From Pseudomonadales bacterium (GTDB lineage Bacteria > Pseudomonadota > Gammaproteobacteria > Pseudomonadales > Azotimanducaceae): DNA of 64,000 nucleotides. Shown piece after piece: positions 41,542 through 50,102 of this stretch. Under the pieces are notes generated by a model. The model ran no database searches. It worked only from the letters and a program-made list of their open reading frames with translations, and had not been told where the DNA came from. Position numbers and translations under genes: made by a program. Location of the stretch: the NCBI GenBank assembly GCA_016763855.1, contig JAESSY010000137.1:1-64000 (forward strand). The letters run 5' to 3'. Position 1 is the first letter of the stretch, and every line of letters starts with the position of its first letter.

Positions 41542-44364
41542 ATGGTACTAATCAACCAAGCGTACCCAAAGCGCCAAGCGAATAGAGCACTTTTTCTAAC
41601 AACACTGTCTTTTTCAATCTGTTTTGCCTGCTGGGTAGTGAATGCCATGTTGGTGACCTATCTTATTCAAAATGGCGTATTTGACTTTTCTGCCCAGGAA
41701 GTAGGATGGTTAATTGCGGCGCCAATTCTAACGGGCGCTATTAGTCGTGTACCTTTAGGTGTTTTGACAGATAAATATGGTGGTCGAATTGTGATGGCCG
41801 CCTTAATGCTATTTTGTGCTTTACCAATGTATCTTTTGTCTTATGCCGATAGTTTTACAGACTTCCTTGTTTGTAGCCTCGGTTTTGGAATGTGTGGCGG
41901 CGGCTTTGCGGTTGGAGCAGGATATGTTTCGACATGGTTTCCCCAAGAAACACAGGGAACTGTTTTAGGCATATTTGGTATGGGCAATGCGGGGGCTGCA
42001 ATCACTAGTCTGGCTGCCCCTCAACTTCTTAGTTATTTTGCGCTTAATAAAAGCCCAGCAGAAGCCTGGCAAATGCTACCGAAAATTTACGCCGCCATGT
42101 TGGTGCTGATGGCCTTGATTTTCTTTGTTGGCTGTGGAACGCGCTTAGCCGCTAATTCGGCAGAAAAAACACTAAGCCAGCGATTATCTCTGTTCAAATC
42201 CATGGTTGTTTGGCGCTTCGGAATGTACTACGCATTGCTTTTTGGCTCCTTCATAGCGATGTCTCAATGGTTGGTTCCTTACACTGTTAATGTCTATCAA
42301 ATTACCCTTGCACAAGCGGGGGTGTTGGCAGCAATATTTAGTCTGCCCTCAGGAGTGATTAGAGGTGTAGGCGGCTGGCTGTCAGATCGATACGGTGCGC
42401 GTAGCTTAATGACTACGGTGTTTTTAGGTAGCGCTATCTGCTGTACATTACTCGCGATTCCTAAAATGAATATTTTTATACCCGGTGTGGGAGTCAGTGC
42501 TAAAACATCAGGATTAGTTACCTTAATAGATTCAAACAGAATTATAGTAAGTGGTCGAGAATACAATTTAACGCCCAAGCCCGCAGGATTAACTTCTGAA
42601 AATGATGCAGGTACTCATAGTCTATTTTTACCTAGTTTGAAAAACTGGCACGAAGCTAATGTAAAAGTAGGGGAGCAGGTCAAGAAGGATCAGTTGATAG
42701 CGTCGGGGGTAAGTAATTTGTACTATCCCGCGAACATTTGGATTTTTGTTGGATTGGTGTTCATCTTTGGCATACTAACAGGGGTGGGTAAGGCGGGCGT
42801 ATTTAAGTACATCCCAGAGCATTTTCCTGACGATGTTGGAGCTGTTGCTGGTATCGTTGGGTTAATCGGTGCTATGGGTGGCTTTATACTACTTGTGATC
42901 TTTAGTGTGCTGCTGACATCGACTGGTATTTGGGCGACTTCTTGGATTGTAATCGCGATACTTTCTGTCATTTGCTTGATTTGGATGCAATCGAACATCA
43001 GGCGCATTATGGAAAGCGAAGCTCCTAATCTGGCTAAACTGATAGAGAGCAGTGCCCACAGATTGATATCCCGCCCTTCTGATCATCGATCTCAGATACC
43101 CGCCGATGTCGAGGCGCTTTTACAAGGCCTTCCTTTCTTCCATGATCTTAGTCATGAAGAACTCCATGCAGTCGCTAAGATAGGCGAGTTTAAATCAATG
43201 GCAGAAGGAGAGCTGATATTTAAGCAGGGTGACCCGGGAGATGCACTTTATGTACTAATAACAGGCAAGGTCGCAATCTATCTTATTGGTGAAGATGGCA
43301 ACCGTATTGATCTGGCCCAACTGGGTGATGGCGCATACTTTGGAGATCTGGCATTGATTGATGGTCAGCCTCGATCTGCCAGTGCAACGACCAGCGAACA
43401 CTGCGAATTCTTTTTGGTGGGTCGTCAGCAGTTTTTGTCTTTGATGACAGATTCTCCACGCATTCTTGCCGATGTTTTGATTGGCTTATCTGAGCACATT
43501 CGAAATACGAATCAAAGATATGTAGACATCAATGAGAAGAAAGAGAGATTACAGCTTCAGGCTGAATTAGATCGCCATCAGTCCATTGCTCAAATGGTCG
43601 CAGGCGTCGCTCACGAAATTAATACACCCCTTGGCATCGTAAATCATGCAGCGAGCATTATTACAGAAGAAATTAATAATGGTACGATTGAAGAGATTGC
43701 GAAGGATGAAGATGCAGAAGAAATACTAGAAAGTATCGCCCTTGCAGGCCAATTAATCCAAGACAATATCCGCCGGGCAGATAAGTTGATTACGTCCTTC
43801 AAGAATTTGTCCGTTAGGCAAATAGTAGATCAAAAGGAAAAAGTTAGTATTGGCGAAGTCATTGAGGATGTATTACGACTTTACAGCTTGAAAGCCCAGG
43901 CTTCCAATTTGGACTTAAGCTTTGAAAATGAACTAGAAAATTCAGATCTGTGGGACGGCTATGCGGGCCCATTAAGTCAGATAATGTTAAATATCATTTC
44001 AAATGCAGATCGTTATGCTTACCCAGAGGGCAATGGTGGCAAGTTAGAAGTAAAATTAATTGCTGCTGGGCCTGAACATGCCAAATTTGACTATGTGATT
44101 AGTGTGAAAGACTTTGGCGTAGGTATTGCTGAATCCGAACAAGAAAAAGTTTTCGAGGCGTTTTTTACAACAGGGAGATCCATTGGTGGAACCGGGATTG
44201 GCCTATCGGTTGTCTACAATCTGGTAACTTATCAGTTGGACGGTGCAATTGAACTGGATTCAGAGGTGGGTAAGTGGAGTCGATTCACCATCTATCTGCC
44301 TAAGTTTGTTAAGGAAAAACATAAACAAACCGAGCTGCTCAAGGATGCTCATGAGCCTGTTTAA
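41542..44364 (+). CDS. NarK-type nitrate/nitrite MFS transporter fused to cNMP-binding domain and histidine kinase
   Basis: A 940-residue fusion. Residues about 15-485 are a 12-helix NarK-like carrier: GAISRVPLGVLTDKYGG and SGVIRGVGGWLSDRYG hold Arg69 and Arg274, at the places of the two nitrate-binding Arg of NarK. WFPQETQGTVLGIFGMGNAG is the family signature, and an extramembrane insert (about 313-395) is typical of some proteobacterial NarK proteins. Residues about 525-645 are a cyclic-nucleotide-binding domain (FKQGDPGDALYVLITG; phosphate cassette FGDLALIDGQPRSAS, with Asp in place of the usual Glu). Residues about 680-930 are a kinase core (His691 in GVAHEINTPLG; ATPase motifs KDFGVGI and GTGIGLSVV). 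It follows a REC-DUF3369 gene. Probably both senses and moves anions. Confidence 0.93.
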   Translation: MVLINQAYPKRQANRALFLTTLSFSICFACWVVNAMLVTYLIQNGVFDFSAQEVGWLIAAPILTGAISRVPLGVLTDKYGGRIVMAALMLFCALPMYLLSYADSFTDFLVCSLGFGMCGGGFAVGAGYVSTWFPQETQGTVLGIFGMGNAGAAITSLAAPQLLSYFALNKSPAEAWQMLPKIYAAMLVLMALIFFVGCGTRLAANSAEKTLSQRLSLFKSMVVWRFGMYYALLFGSFIAMSQWLVPYTVNVYQITLAQAGVLAAIFSLPSGVIRGVGGWLSDRYGARSLMTTVFLGSAICCTLLAIPKMNIFIPGVGVSAKTSGLVTLIDSNRIIVSGREYNLTPKPAGLTSENDAGTHSLFLPSLKNWHEANVKVGEQVKKDQLIASGVSNLYYPANIWIFVGLVFIFGILTGVGKAGVFKYIPEHFPDDVGAVAGIVGLIGAMGGFILLVIFSVLLTSTGIWATSWIVIAILSVICLIWMQSNIRRIMESEAPNLAKLIESSAHRLISRPSDHRSQIPADVEALLQGLPFFHDLSHEELHAVAKIGEFKSMAEGELIFKQGDPGDALYVLITGKVAIYLIGEDGNRIDLAQLGDGAYFGDLALIDGQPRSASATTSEHCEFFLVGRQQFLSLMTDSPRILADVLIGLSEHIRNTNQRYVDINEKKERLQLQAELDRHQSIAQMVAGVAHEINTPLGIVNHAASIITEEINNGTIEEIAKDEDAEEILESIALAGQLIQDNIRRADKLITSFKNLSVRQIVDQKEKVSIGEVIEDVLRLYSLKAQASNLDLSFENELENSDLWDGYAGPLSQIMLNIISNADRYAYPEGNGGKLEVKLIAAGPEHAKFDYVISVKDFGVGIAESEQEKVFEAFFTTGRSIGGTGIGLSVVYNLVTYQLDGAIELDSEVGKWSRFTIYLPKFVKEKHKQTELLKDAHEPV

Positions 44365-44443
44365 AATGAGTATTTACGCACCGATGTAAAAGTTTGCACA
44401 AAACTGAATGTGAATTTAGAATGTATTAAAAGTTGTAGTTTAA

Positions 44444-45334
44444 ATGTCTGAAGCAAAAGTAGATGAAGGTCAGCGAATGACCCTCCGCAGGATGCCTTTT
44501 TCGTATGCAGAAAAAGCCGATGCCCATTGGAATAAAAACAAACCCGAGTTCTCTCAAGTCGTTAACGCGGCTTCCTTAGCAATGCCTTATCTTGAACCCT
44601 ACCTAATTCGTTCTATGCGAAAGGCACGGTCGCTTATTAGTGATAAGACCTTACAGGAAGAATTAGATCAATATGTTTTTCAGGAGGCGCAACACTATAA
44701 ACAACATAAAATGTATAACGATAGCATTTCAGCAAACTATAAATGCGCACCAACTATCGAACAACGCTATTTTGATGACTATAAGCGCTTAGGTGAAAAC
44801 AAATCCCTTAGGTTTAATTTGGCCTATGCCGAAGGATTTGAATCGATGGCCCTTGCAATTGGGCAGATGCTAATTGAGGAGCGTGAGCTTCTATTTGGTG
44901 ATAGTGAATCCACAACCGCGTCATTGGTGCTTTGGCATTTTGTTGAGGAAATTGAACATAAGAATGTCGCCTTCGATGTATTTGATCATATTTATGGCAA
45001 CTATTTTTGGAGAATGTGGGGTCTAATCTACGCGACGGGACATATATTCCTGAGAACAGGTCAGTCTTATCGAGCGCTACTGAAAGAAGATGGTTTGTGG
45101 GAAAATTATCAGAGTCGAAAAAAGTTGTTAAAAGTATTATTCCGAATATTTGCCAACCTCACGCCGCGTTTTCTAAAAATCTGCAAGCCCAATTATCATC
45201 CTAGTCAGATCGCGGATCCCACCTGGGCGCTTGATTGGGCGGAACTCTATAGGCTGAATCCTGATCATGCTGCTAAATTGGATACGGGCCGCTTGGATGA
45301 TGCATCTCCTCAGCCGCTAAGCAATTCACTTTAA
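44444..45334 (+). CDS. Predicted metal-dependent hydrolase (PF10118 family)
   Basis: Soluble helical protein of 296 residues matching the PF10118 metal-dependent hydrolase family. FQEAQHYKQHKMYND carries ExxxH, AEGFESMALAIGQ a Glu, and LWHFVEEIEHKNVAFDVF a second ExxxH-type pair. The paired Glu/His motifs suggest a di-iron or similar metal centre like ferritin-like oxidases, so a hydroxylase-type reaction is as likely as hydrolysis. Function is unproven. It lies 79 bases after the NarK fusion and 42 before a small membrane protein, all on one strand. Confidence 0.82.
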   Translation: MSEAKVDEGQRMTLRRMPFSYAEKADAHWNKNKPEFSQVVNAASLAMPYLEPYLIRSMRKARSLISDKTLQEELDQYVFQEAQHYKQHKMYNDSISANYKCAPTIEQRYFDDYKRLGENKSLRFNLAYAEGFESMALAIGQMLIEERELLFGDSESTTASLVLWHFVEEIEHKNVAFDVFDHIYGNYFWRMWGLIYATGHIFLRTGQSYRALLKEDGLWENYQSRKKLLKVLFRIFANLTPRFLKICKPNYHPSQIADPTWALDWAELYRLNPDHAAKLDTGRLDDASPQPLSNSL

Positions 45335-45376
45335 GCAAAGCCCGCTGGGTCAATCTCACAAAAAAAAGGACACATC

Positions 45377-45886
45377 ATGTCATTACCTCATTTAGAAACG
45401 ATACAACCTAGAATGCAGGCCCTATTTTCTCTAAATGGCCTTGGCTTATTTACAATCGGTATTCTTTTCGGATGGGCTTGGTTTTTTCATCTTTTGGAAG
45501 CTATTGTTGTTTGGCCTTTACCTGTTCAGATTGAAGTCAATATTCCTGGGGATTCCAGAGGGTTTCGCATGGGGCATATGGAGGCGATTACTCAGGGCTT
45601 GCTCTTGATGGCATTGGCCTTTGGGGGGCAATTTATGCACCTGAGTAAAGTTCAATTCAACGTGTTGTTTTGGTCAGCGCTAATCACAGCTTGGCTTTTT
45701 ACTGTGCCGGCGATGGCGAATACCTTTTTTGGCACTCGTGGTTTGGCCTTTGGTGGTGGGCCATTTAAAGCGAGCTTAGCCAACGATATTATTTTTCTTT
45801 TTGGATGGCCACCTATTGTTGCAGTACATGTCCTATTTGGCATCGCAATTTTAGGGGTTTATCGATTCGTTCGTAATACTAAATAG
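45377..45886 (+). CDS. Four-helix membrane protein resembling styrene-oxide isomerase
   Basis: A 169-residue integral membrane protein with four hydrophobic helices (about 22-42, 70-88, 96-114, 138-162). Its plan resembles StyC styrene-oxide isomerase: EVNIPGDSRGFRMGHMEAITQG matches the NVPG...AH.G segment whose His is the haem ligand (here His67), and GTRGLAFGGGPF matches the RGLSFGPN segment. The second ligand (Tyr in StyC) is not evident, since ANTFFG replaces the longer loop, so isomerase activity is uncertain. AAAGGA before the ATG supports the start. Next to a possible metal oxidase and near P450/BVMO genes, an epoxide- or aldehyde-handling role is plausible. Confidence 0.6.
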   Translation: MSLPHLETIQPRMQALFSLNGLGLFTIGILFGWAWFFHLLEAIVVWPLPVQIEVNIPGDSRGFRMGHMEAITQGLLLMALAFGGQFMHLSKVQFNVLFWSALITAWLFTVPAMANTFFGTRGLAFGGGPFKASLANDIIFLFGWPPIVAVHVLFGIAILGVYRFVRNTK

Positions 45887-45914
45887 CCTGGTATAAGGCC
45901 AAGTCAGACTCGGC

Positions 45915-46598
45915 TTAAGCCGTTTCTCCCAAAAATGTCACGGATTCCCCAAGTGGAGCGCGACTGGTGCGGGCTGTGTTCACTTTATTCCCTTTATCTT
46001 CGTAACCGAAGCTAATACCGAACAAGACTTTGATATCTGAAGGTATGTCAAAAGTTTCACGAACCAAGTCTGGATAATGGGCCATCGTGCCTTGTGCGCA
46101 AGAGGCGAGTCCATTGGCTGTCATAGACAGCATCAGCGTTTGGGCATACATACCGACGTCAGCGGCAGACTGTCCTCCAAAGACCTCATTCATGCAAAGA
46201 AACGCGACATGAGGAGCATCAAACATCTCAAAATTTCTAAAAGCGGCTTTGCCTCTTGCTGGCTTATCCTCCCAAGCAATATCCATCGCTTTGTATAGGG
46301 CGCGAGCACAATCTCGACGGCGTTCTTTAAAAATTTCTGCCAATTTACCCTTATCGGTATGATCAGCGCGAGAAGGTTCTTTTGCTTGTATCTTGGCGAT
46401 AATTTGTTCTCTCAAATGGTCGCGTACAGTGCCAGACGCGACATACACTTGCCAAGGTTGAATATTGGTACCAGAAGGCGACCACTGGGCGAGCTCAAAA
46501 ACTTTGTTGAGTACATCTTGGGGAACTTGTTTGGGTAAGAATCCTCTTACTGAATGCCGGCCGCGTATGCCATCTTCGAGACTGATAACTGTCATCAT
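45915..46598 (-). CDS. Nitroreductase-family flavoprotein
   Basis: FMN-dependent NAD(P)H oxidoreductase of 227 residues. FMN-binding elements are GIRGRHSVRGFLPKQV and WSPSGTNIQPWQVYV, plus the C-terminal GISFGYEDKGNKVNTARTSRAP. AADVGMYAQTLMLSMTANGLASCAQ is the family dimer core. Members reduce nitroaromatics, quinones or act as dehalogenases; the native substrate is unknown. Convergent with the membrane protein gene and divergent from the BVMO. Confidence 0.92.
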   Translation of the reverse strand: MMTVISLEDGIRGRHSVRGFLPKQVPQDVLNKVFELAQWSPSGTNIQPWQVYVASGTVRDHLREQIIAKIQAKEPSRADHTDKGKLAEIFKERRRDCARALYKAMDIAWEDKPARGKAAFRNFEMFDAPHVAFLCMNEVFGGQSAADVGMYAQTLMLSMTANGLASCAQGTMAHYPDLVRETFDIPSDIKVLFGISFGYEDKGNKVNTARTSRAPLGESVTFLGETA

Positions 46599-46696
46599 GA
46601 TCCTGTTAGTCTATAAATTTCGCGTACTATAGCGTATTTTATATCCTGCCCAAGCAGTATAACGAATGGCAAATCAATATTATTGAGCAGATCAAT

Positions 46697-48580
46697 ATGA
46701 CTACGACTTCTAAACCATTAAATGAGCCTATTCAGCGCGACCCGGATACGGGTTTTAAAGTATTCAATACAAAGGCTGAGAATATCACTGGGATCTACGG
46801 ACGCGGCTATGGCGTAGTCACGGATGAATCATTAAAGACCTTGCCGCAGGCTTCGGCAGATGCAGTGTTTGATGCTGATGAGCAAGCAAAATACCAGCAG
46901 TTCAAGGAAGAGAGACGAGGCTCAGCTGATTATATGGCGATGGAAGGAGTGTTTAGTCGTTATTTAGAAGATGCCTATTCCTCTCCGCCAATACCGCGAG
47001 ATGCTTTGAAGGATGAGTGTGAAATACTGGTAGTCGGCGCTGGTTTTGCCGGTCTGCTTCTTTGGTATAAATTGCAAAAAGCGGGCTTTAAGGATGTCAG
47101 GTTTTGTGAGAAAGGCGGTGATGTAGGGGGTACATGGTATTGGAATCGCTATCCCGGCATTGCCTGTGATGTTGAGGCCTATAGCTATCTGCCTCTACTC
47201 GAAGAAATGGGATATATCCCCTCGATGAAATTCGCTGGTGGATTTGAAATCATGGCTTATTGCCAGAAAATGGCAGAGAAATTTTCTTTCTATGACCACT
47301 GTTTATTCCATACAACTGTTGAGAAAACGCAATGGAATGAAGATGAAGGTCGCTGGAGTGTTTTTACCGATCGAGGCGATGAAATGAAGTCGCGATTTGT
47401 CATTCTAGCAAACGGCATATTAACGACACCAAAATTGGCTCGAATAGAGGGCATGGAAGAATTCAAGGGGGATTCGTTTCACACTTCACGTTGGAATTAT
47501 AAACTGGATCTGAAAGATAAACGGATCGGGATTATAGGCACCGGAGCGACAGCGGTGCAGGTGATACCACCGCTTGCAAAGATCGCAAAGGAATTGACGA
47601 TTTTTCAGCGCACGCCATCTTCTATTGATGTTCGAGATCAGAGAGAGACAACAGCCGAGGAGCGAGAAACATGGTCTCAAGAACCGGGTTGGGCCAGAGC
47701 AAGGCGAGCGCGCTTTGCCAAGATTTCAGCCGGTCGAACAGCAATGAAGGCCAACGATGACTATTTAGCGGGCAAAGTGCCAGATTTTAAAGAGCGTAAA
47801 GAGCACGCAAAATCCCTTTCAATGCCTGAGTTGGTCGAAAAACAATTACAATCTAACTTTCGGATTATGGAGCAAATTCGGGGTCGAGTAGATGCCATCG
47901 TTAAAGACCCAGTAACGGCGGCGGCACTCAAGCCTTATTATCCCTACGGATGCAAAAGGCCTACTTTTCATGATGAATATCTACCGGTTTTCAATTTACC
48001 CCACGTAAAATTGGTTGATGCAGCACCTCGTGGTATCAATAAAATTACTGCTACAGGCGTCGTGCATGAAGGAAAAACTTATCCCCTTGATGTGCTTATT
48101 TATGCTACCGGTTTTCAGTGGATGGCAACGTCGACCTTCAACATGGTTGTAGGTTGTGACGGAATCTCTCTAAATGAAAAGTGGCAGCAACAGGGCACTA
48201 AAACTTTTCTGGGTTTGCACAGCAAAGGATTTCCTAACTTGTTCATTGTGTCTGGTCCTCAGGGTGGTGGCGGGAGTTTCAATTTTACAGACGCGATTGA
48301 TGAGCATGCTGACTATATCCTCTGGATGCTAGAAACCCTGCGAGAGAAAGATCTTAATCGCGTTGATATCACGGCGGAGTCAGAAAACGAATATGCAGCA
48401 CATTGCCAGAGTGCTGATATCGTCACAAGTCCATTAAGAGATTGTATTTCCTATTACAACGGACACGGTGAATCAGAGCCTGGAAGTCTCGCTTATTATG
48501 GAGGGGGTGATTGGCACAAGTATCGCTTGAAAGCCCAAAAGACGCTTGAACCGTATATCTTTCAAAAGTCTAAACCCTGA
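46697..48580 (+). CDS. Baeyer-Villiger-type flavin monooxygenase
   Basis: FAD/NADPH monooxygenase of 627 residues. FAD site: ILVVGAGFAGLLLWYKLQKAG at about 111. NADPH site: IGIIGTGATAVQVIPPLAK. The BVMO fingerprint FxGxxxHxxxW is FKGDSFHTSRWNY, with Asn in place of the usual final Pro. GGTWYWNRYPGIACDVEAYSY is a strong BVMO segment. An N-terminal extension of about 110 residues precedes the fold. It would insert oxygen into a ketone to give an ester or lactone. It is followed by a CYP153 gene on the same strand, 160 bases away, which suggests shared regulation for oxidation of aliphatic substrates. Confidence 0.92.
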   Translation: MTTTSKPLNEPIQRDPDTGFKVFNTKAENITGIYGRGYGVVTDESLKTLPQASADAVFDADEQAKYQQFKEERRGSADYMAMEGVFSRYLEDAYSSPPIPRDALKDECEILVVGAGFAGLLLWYKLQKAGFKDVRFCEKGGDVGGTWYWNRYPGIACDVEAYSYLPLLEEMGYIPSMKFAGGFEIMAYCQKMAEKFSFYDHCLFHTTVEKTQWNEDEGRWSVFTDRGDEMKSRFVILANGILTTPKLARIEGMEEFKGDSFHTSRWNYKLDLKDKRIGIIGTGATAVQVIPPLAKIAKELTIFQRTPSSIDVRDQRETTAEERETWSQEPGWARARRARFAKISAGRTAMKANDDYLAGKVPDFKERKEHAKSLSMPELVEKQLQSNFRIMEQIRGRVDAIVKDPVTAAALKPYYPYGCKRPTFHDEYLPVFNLPHVKLVDAAPRGINKITATGVVHEGKTYPLDVLIYATGFQWMATSTFNMVVGCDGISLNEKWQQQGTKTFLGLHSKGFPNLFIVSGPQGGGGSFNFTDAIDEHADYILWMLETLREKDLNRVDITAESENEYAAHCQSADIVTSPLRDCISYYNGHGESEPGSLAYYGGGDWHKYRLKAQKTLEPYIFQKSKP

Positions 48581-48741
48581 GGTTTGTCCTAAGCTCTGAT
48601 ATTTGACGCTAAATACTTGATTCCGAAAAACTGGGGATTTCAGTGGTAGAGGCCAAACATGATCTCGAATTCTAGGTCGAAGTAGTAGAAACTGCCAAGA
48701 ATTGCTCAAATAACAACTATTTTTAATAAACGGAGGGTTTG

Positions 48742-50094
48742 ATGGCTGTACAACATTTGGAAGCAGACAATACAAAGCGTGAGGCACTAGCGGCGCGACT
48801 GTCCACCGGTGACATGACAGTTTCTAACAAGGAAATCGCCGATGCATTTGAGATTGATCCGCATTTTGATGTCAATAAAATCCCCTTGGATGATATAGAC
48901 CCATCTCACCCTGCCCTATTTGCGAATGATACCGTATGGGATCATTTTGCGAGATTACGTAAAGAAGATCCTGTCCACTATCATAAAGAAAGCAGTGTTG
49001 GCCCTTACTGGTCCGTGACCAAGTATAAAGACATCATGGAAGTGGATAGACAGCATGATGTATTTTCTTCTCAACAAAGATTGGGCGGTATTGTCCTAGG
49101 TGGCGTCGCCAGAGAAGCAGATGATGCATTTGCTTTGCCTATGTTTATTCAGGAAGACCCACCTAAGCACGATGATCAGCGTAAGGTGGTAACACCCATG
49201 TTTATACCCCGTAATCTGGCTGAACTTGAGCCTCTCATTCGAGAACGAATCGGGGTGATCTTGGATGGCCTTCCACGCAATGAAGAGTTCAATTGGGTAG
49301 AACATGTATCAGTTGATCTGACAGCACAGATGTTGGCAACGATATTTGGTATTCCTCAAGAAGATAGAATGAAATTAATACATTGGTCAGATACTGTATC
49401 AAGTTTGCAGGATCCAGAAGTTTTTGAAAATACAGAAGAGGGTTTTAAGGTATTGTTTGAATGCTTGGCTTACTTTACTGAACATTACGAAGCACGTAAA
49501 AAAGAACCCCCCAGATTTGATCTGCTTTCCATGATGGCCCATGATCCTGCTACCAGCAATATGTCACCACAAGAATTGTTGGGGAATGTCCTTTTGTTGA
49601 TTGTCGGTGGAAATGACACCACACGTAATTCAATATCAGGTGGCGTATTAGCCTTGAATAAAAATCCTGATCAATATGAAAAGTTATTACAAAATCCAGG
49701 CTTGATACCCAAGATGATTCCAGAGATTATCCGTTGGCAAACGCCTTTAGCCCATATGGCAAGAACAGCACTGAGAGATGTTGAGCTTGGCGGAAAGCAA
49801 ATTAAGGAAGGAGACCGCGTTGCGATGTGGTATATCTCCGGAAACAGAGATGAAGACTATATTGAGAATGCCGATAAGTTCATTATCGATCGCCCTAATC
49901 CAAGAACCCACACTTCCTTTGGCTACGGTGTCCATCGCTGTGTAGGCAATCGATTAGCAGAAATGCAGTTGAATGTGACTTGGGAAGAGATTAATAAACG
50001 CTTTTCAAAAGTTGAAGTGACGGGTGAACCATTATTACAAAGATCGAGTTTTGTGCATGGTATTCGGGATTTGCCCATTACCCTTCGCGAATAA
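48742..50094 (+). CDS. CYP153-type P450 (alkane / fatty-acid terminal hydroxylase)
   Basis: Soluble P450 of 450 residues. The I-helix is LLLIVGGNDTTRNSISGGVLAL, ExxR lies in PEIIRWQTPLAHMARTAL, and the haem loop is FGYGVHRCVGNRLAEMQL (axial Cys400). PVHYHKESSVGPYWSVTKY, LPMFIQEDPPKHDDQRK and IRWQTPLAHMARTALRDVELGG are hallmarks of CYP153 enzymes, which hydroxylate medium-chain alkanes or fatty acids at the end carbon. GGAGGG 7 bases before ATG 48742 fixes the start. The usual ferredoxin and ferredoxin reductase genes are not adjacent. Convergent with the exporter operon. Confidence 0.93.
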   Translation: MAVQHLEADNTKREALAARLSTGDMTVSNKEIADAFEIDPHFDVNKIPLDDIDPSHPALFANDTVWDHFARLRKEDPVHYHKESSVGPYWSVTKYKDIMEVDRQHDVFSSQQRLGGIVLGGVAREADDAFALPMFIQEDPPKHDDQRKVVTPMFIPRNLAELEPLIRERIGVILDGLPRNEEFNWVEHVSVDLTAQMLATIFGIPQEDRMKLIHWSDTVSSLQDPEVFENTEEGFKVLFECLAYFTEHYEARKKEPPRFDLLSMMAHDPATSNMSPQELLGNVLLLIVGGNDTTRNSISGGVLALNKNPDQYEKLLQNPGLIPKMIPEIIRWQTPLAHMARTALRDVELGGKQIKEGDRVAMWYISGNRDEDYIENADKFIIDRPNPRTHTSFGYGVHRCVGNRLAEMQLNVTWEEINKRFSKVEVTGEPLLQRSSFVHGIRDLPITLRE

Positions 50095-50102
50095 TTTATA
50101 AC

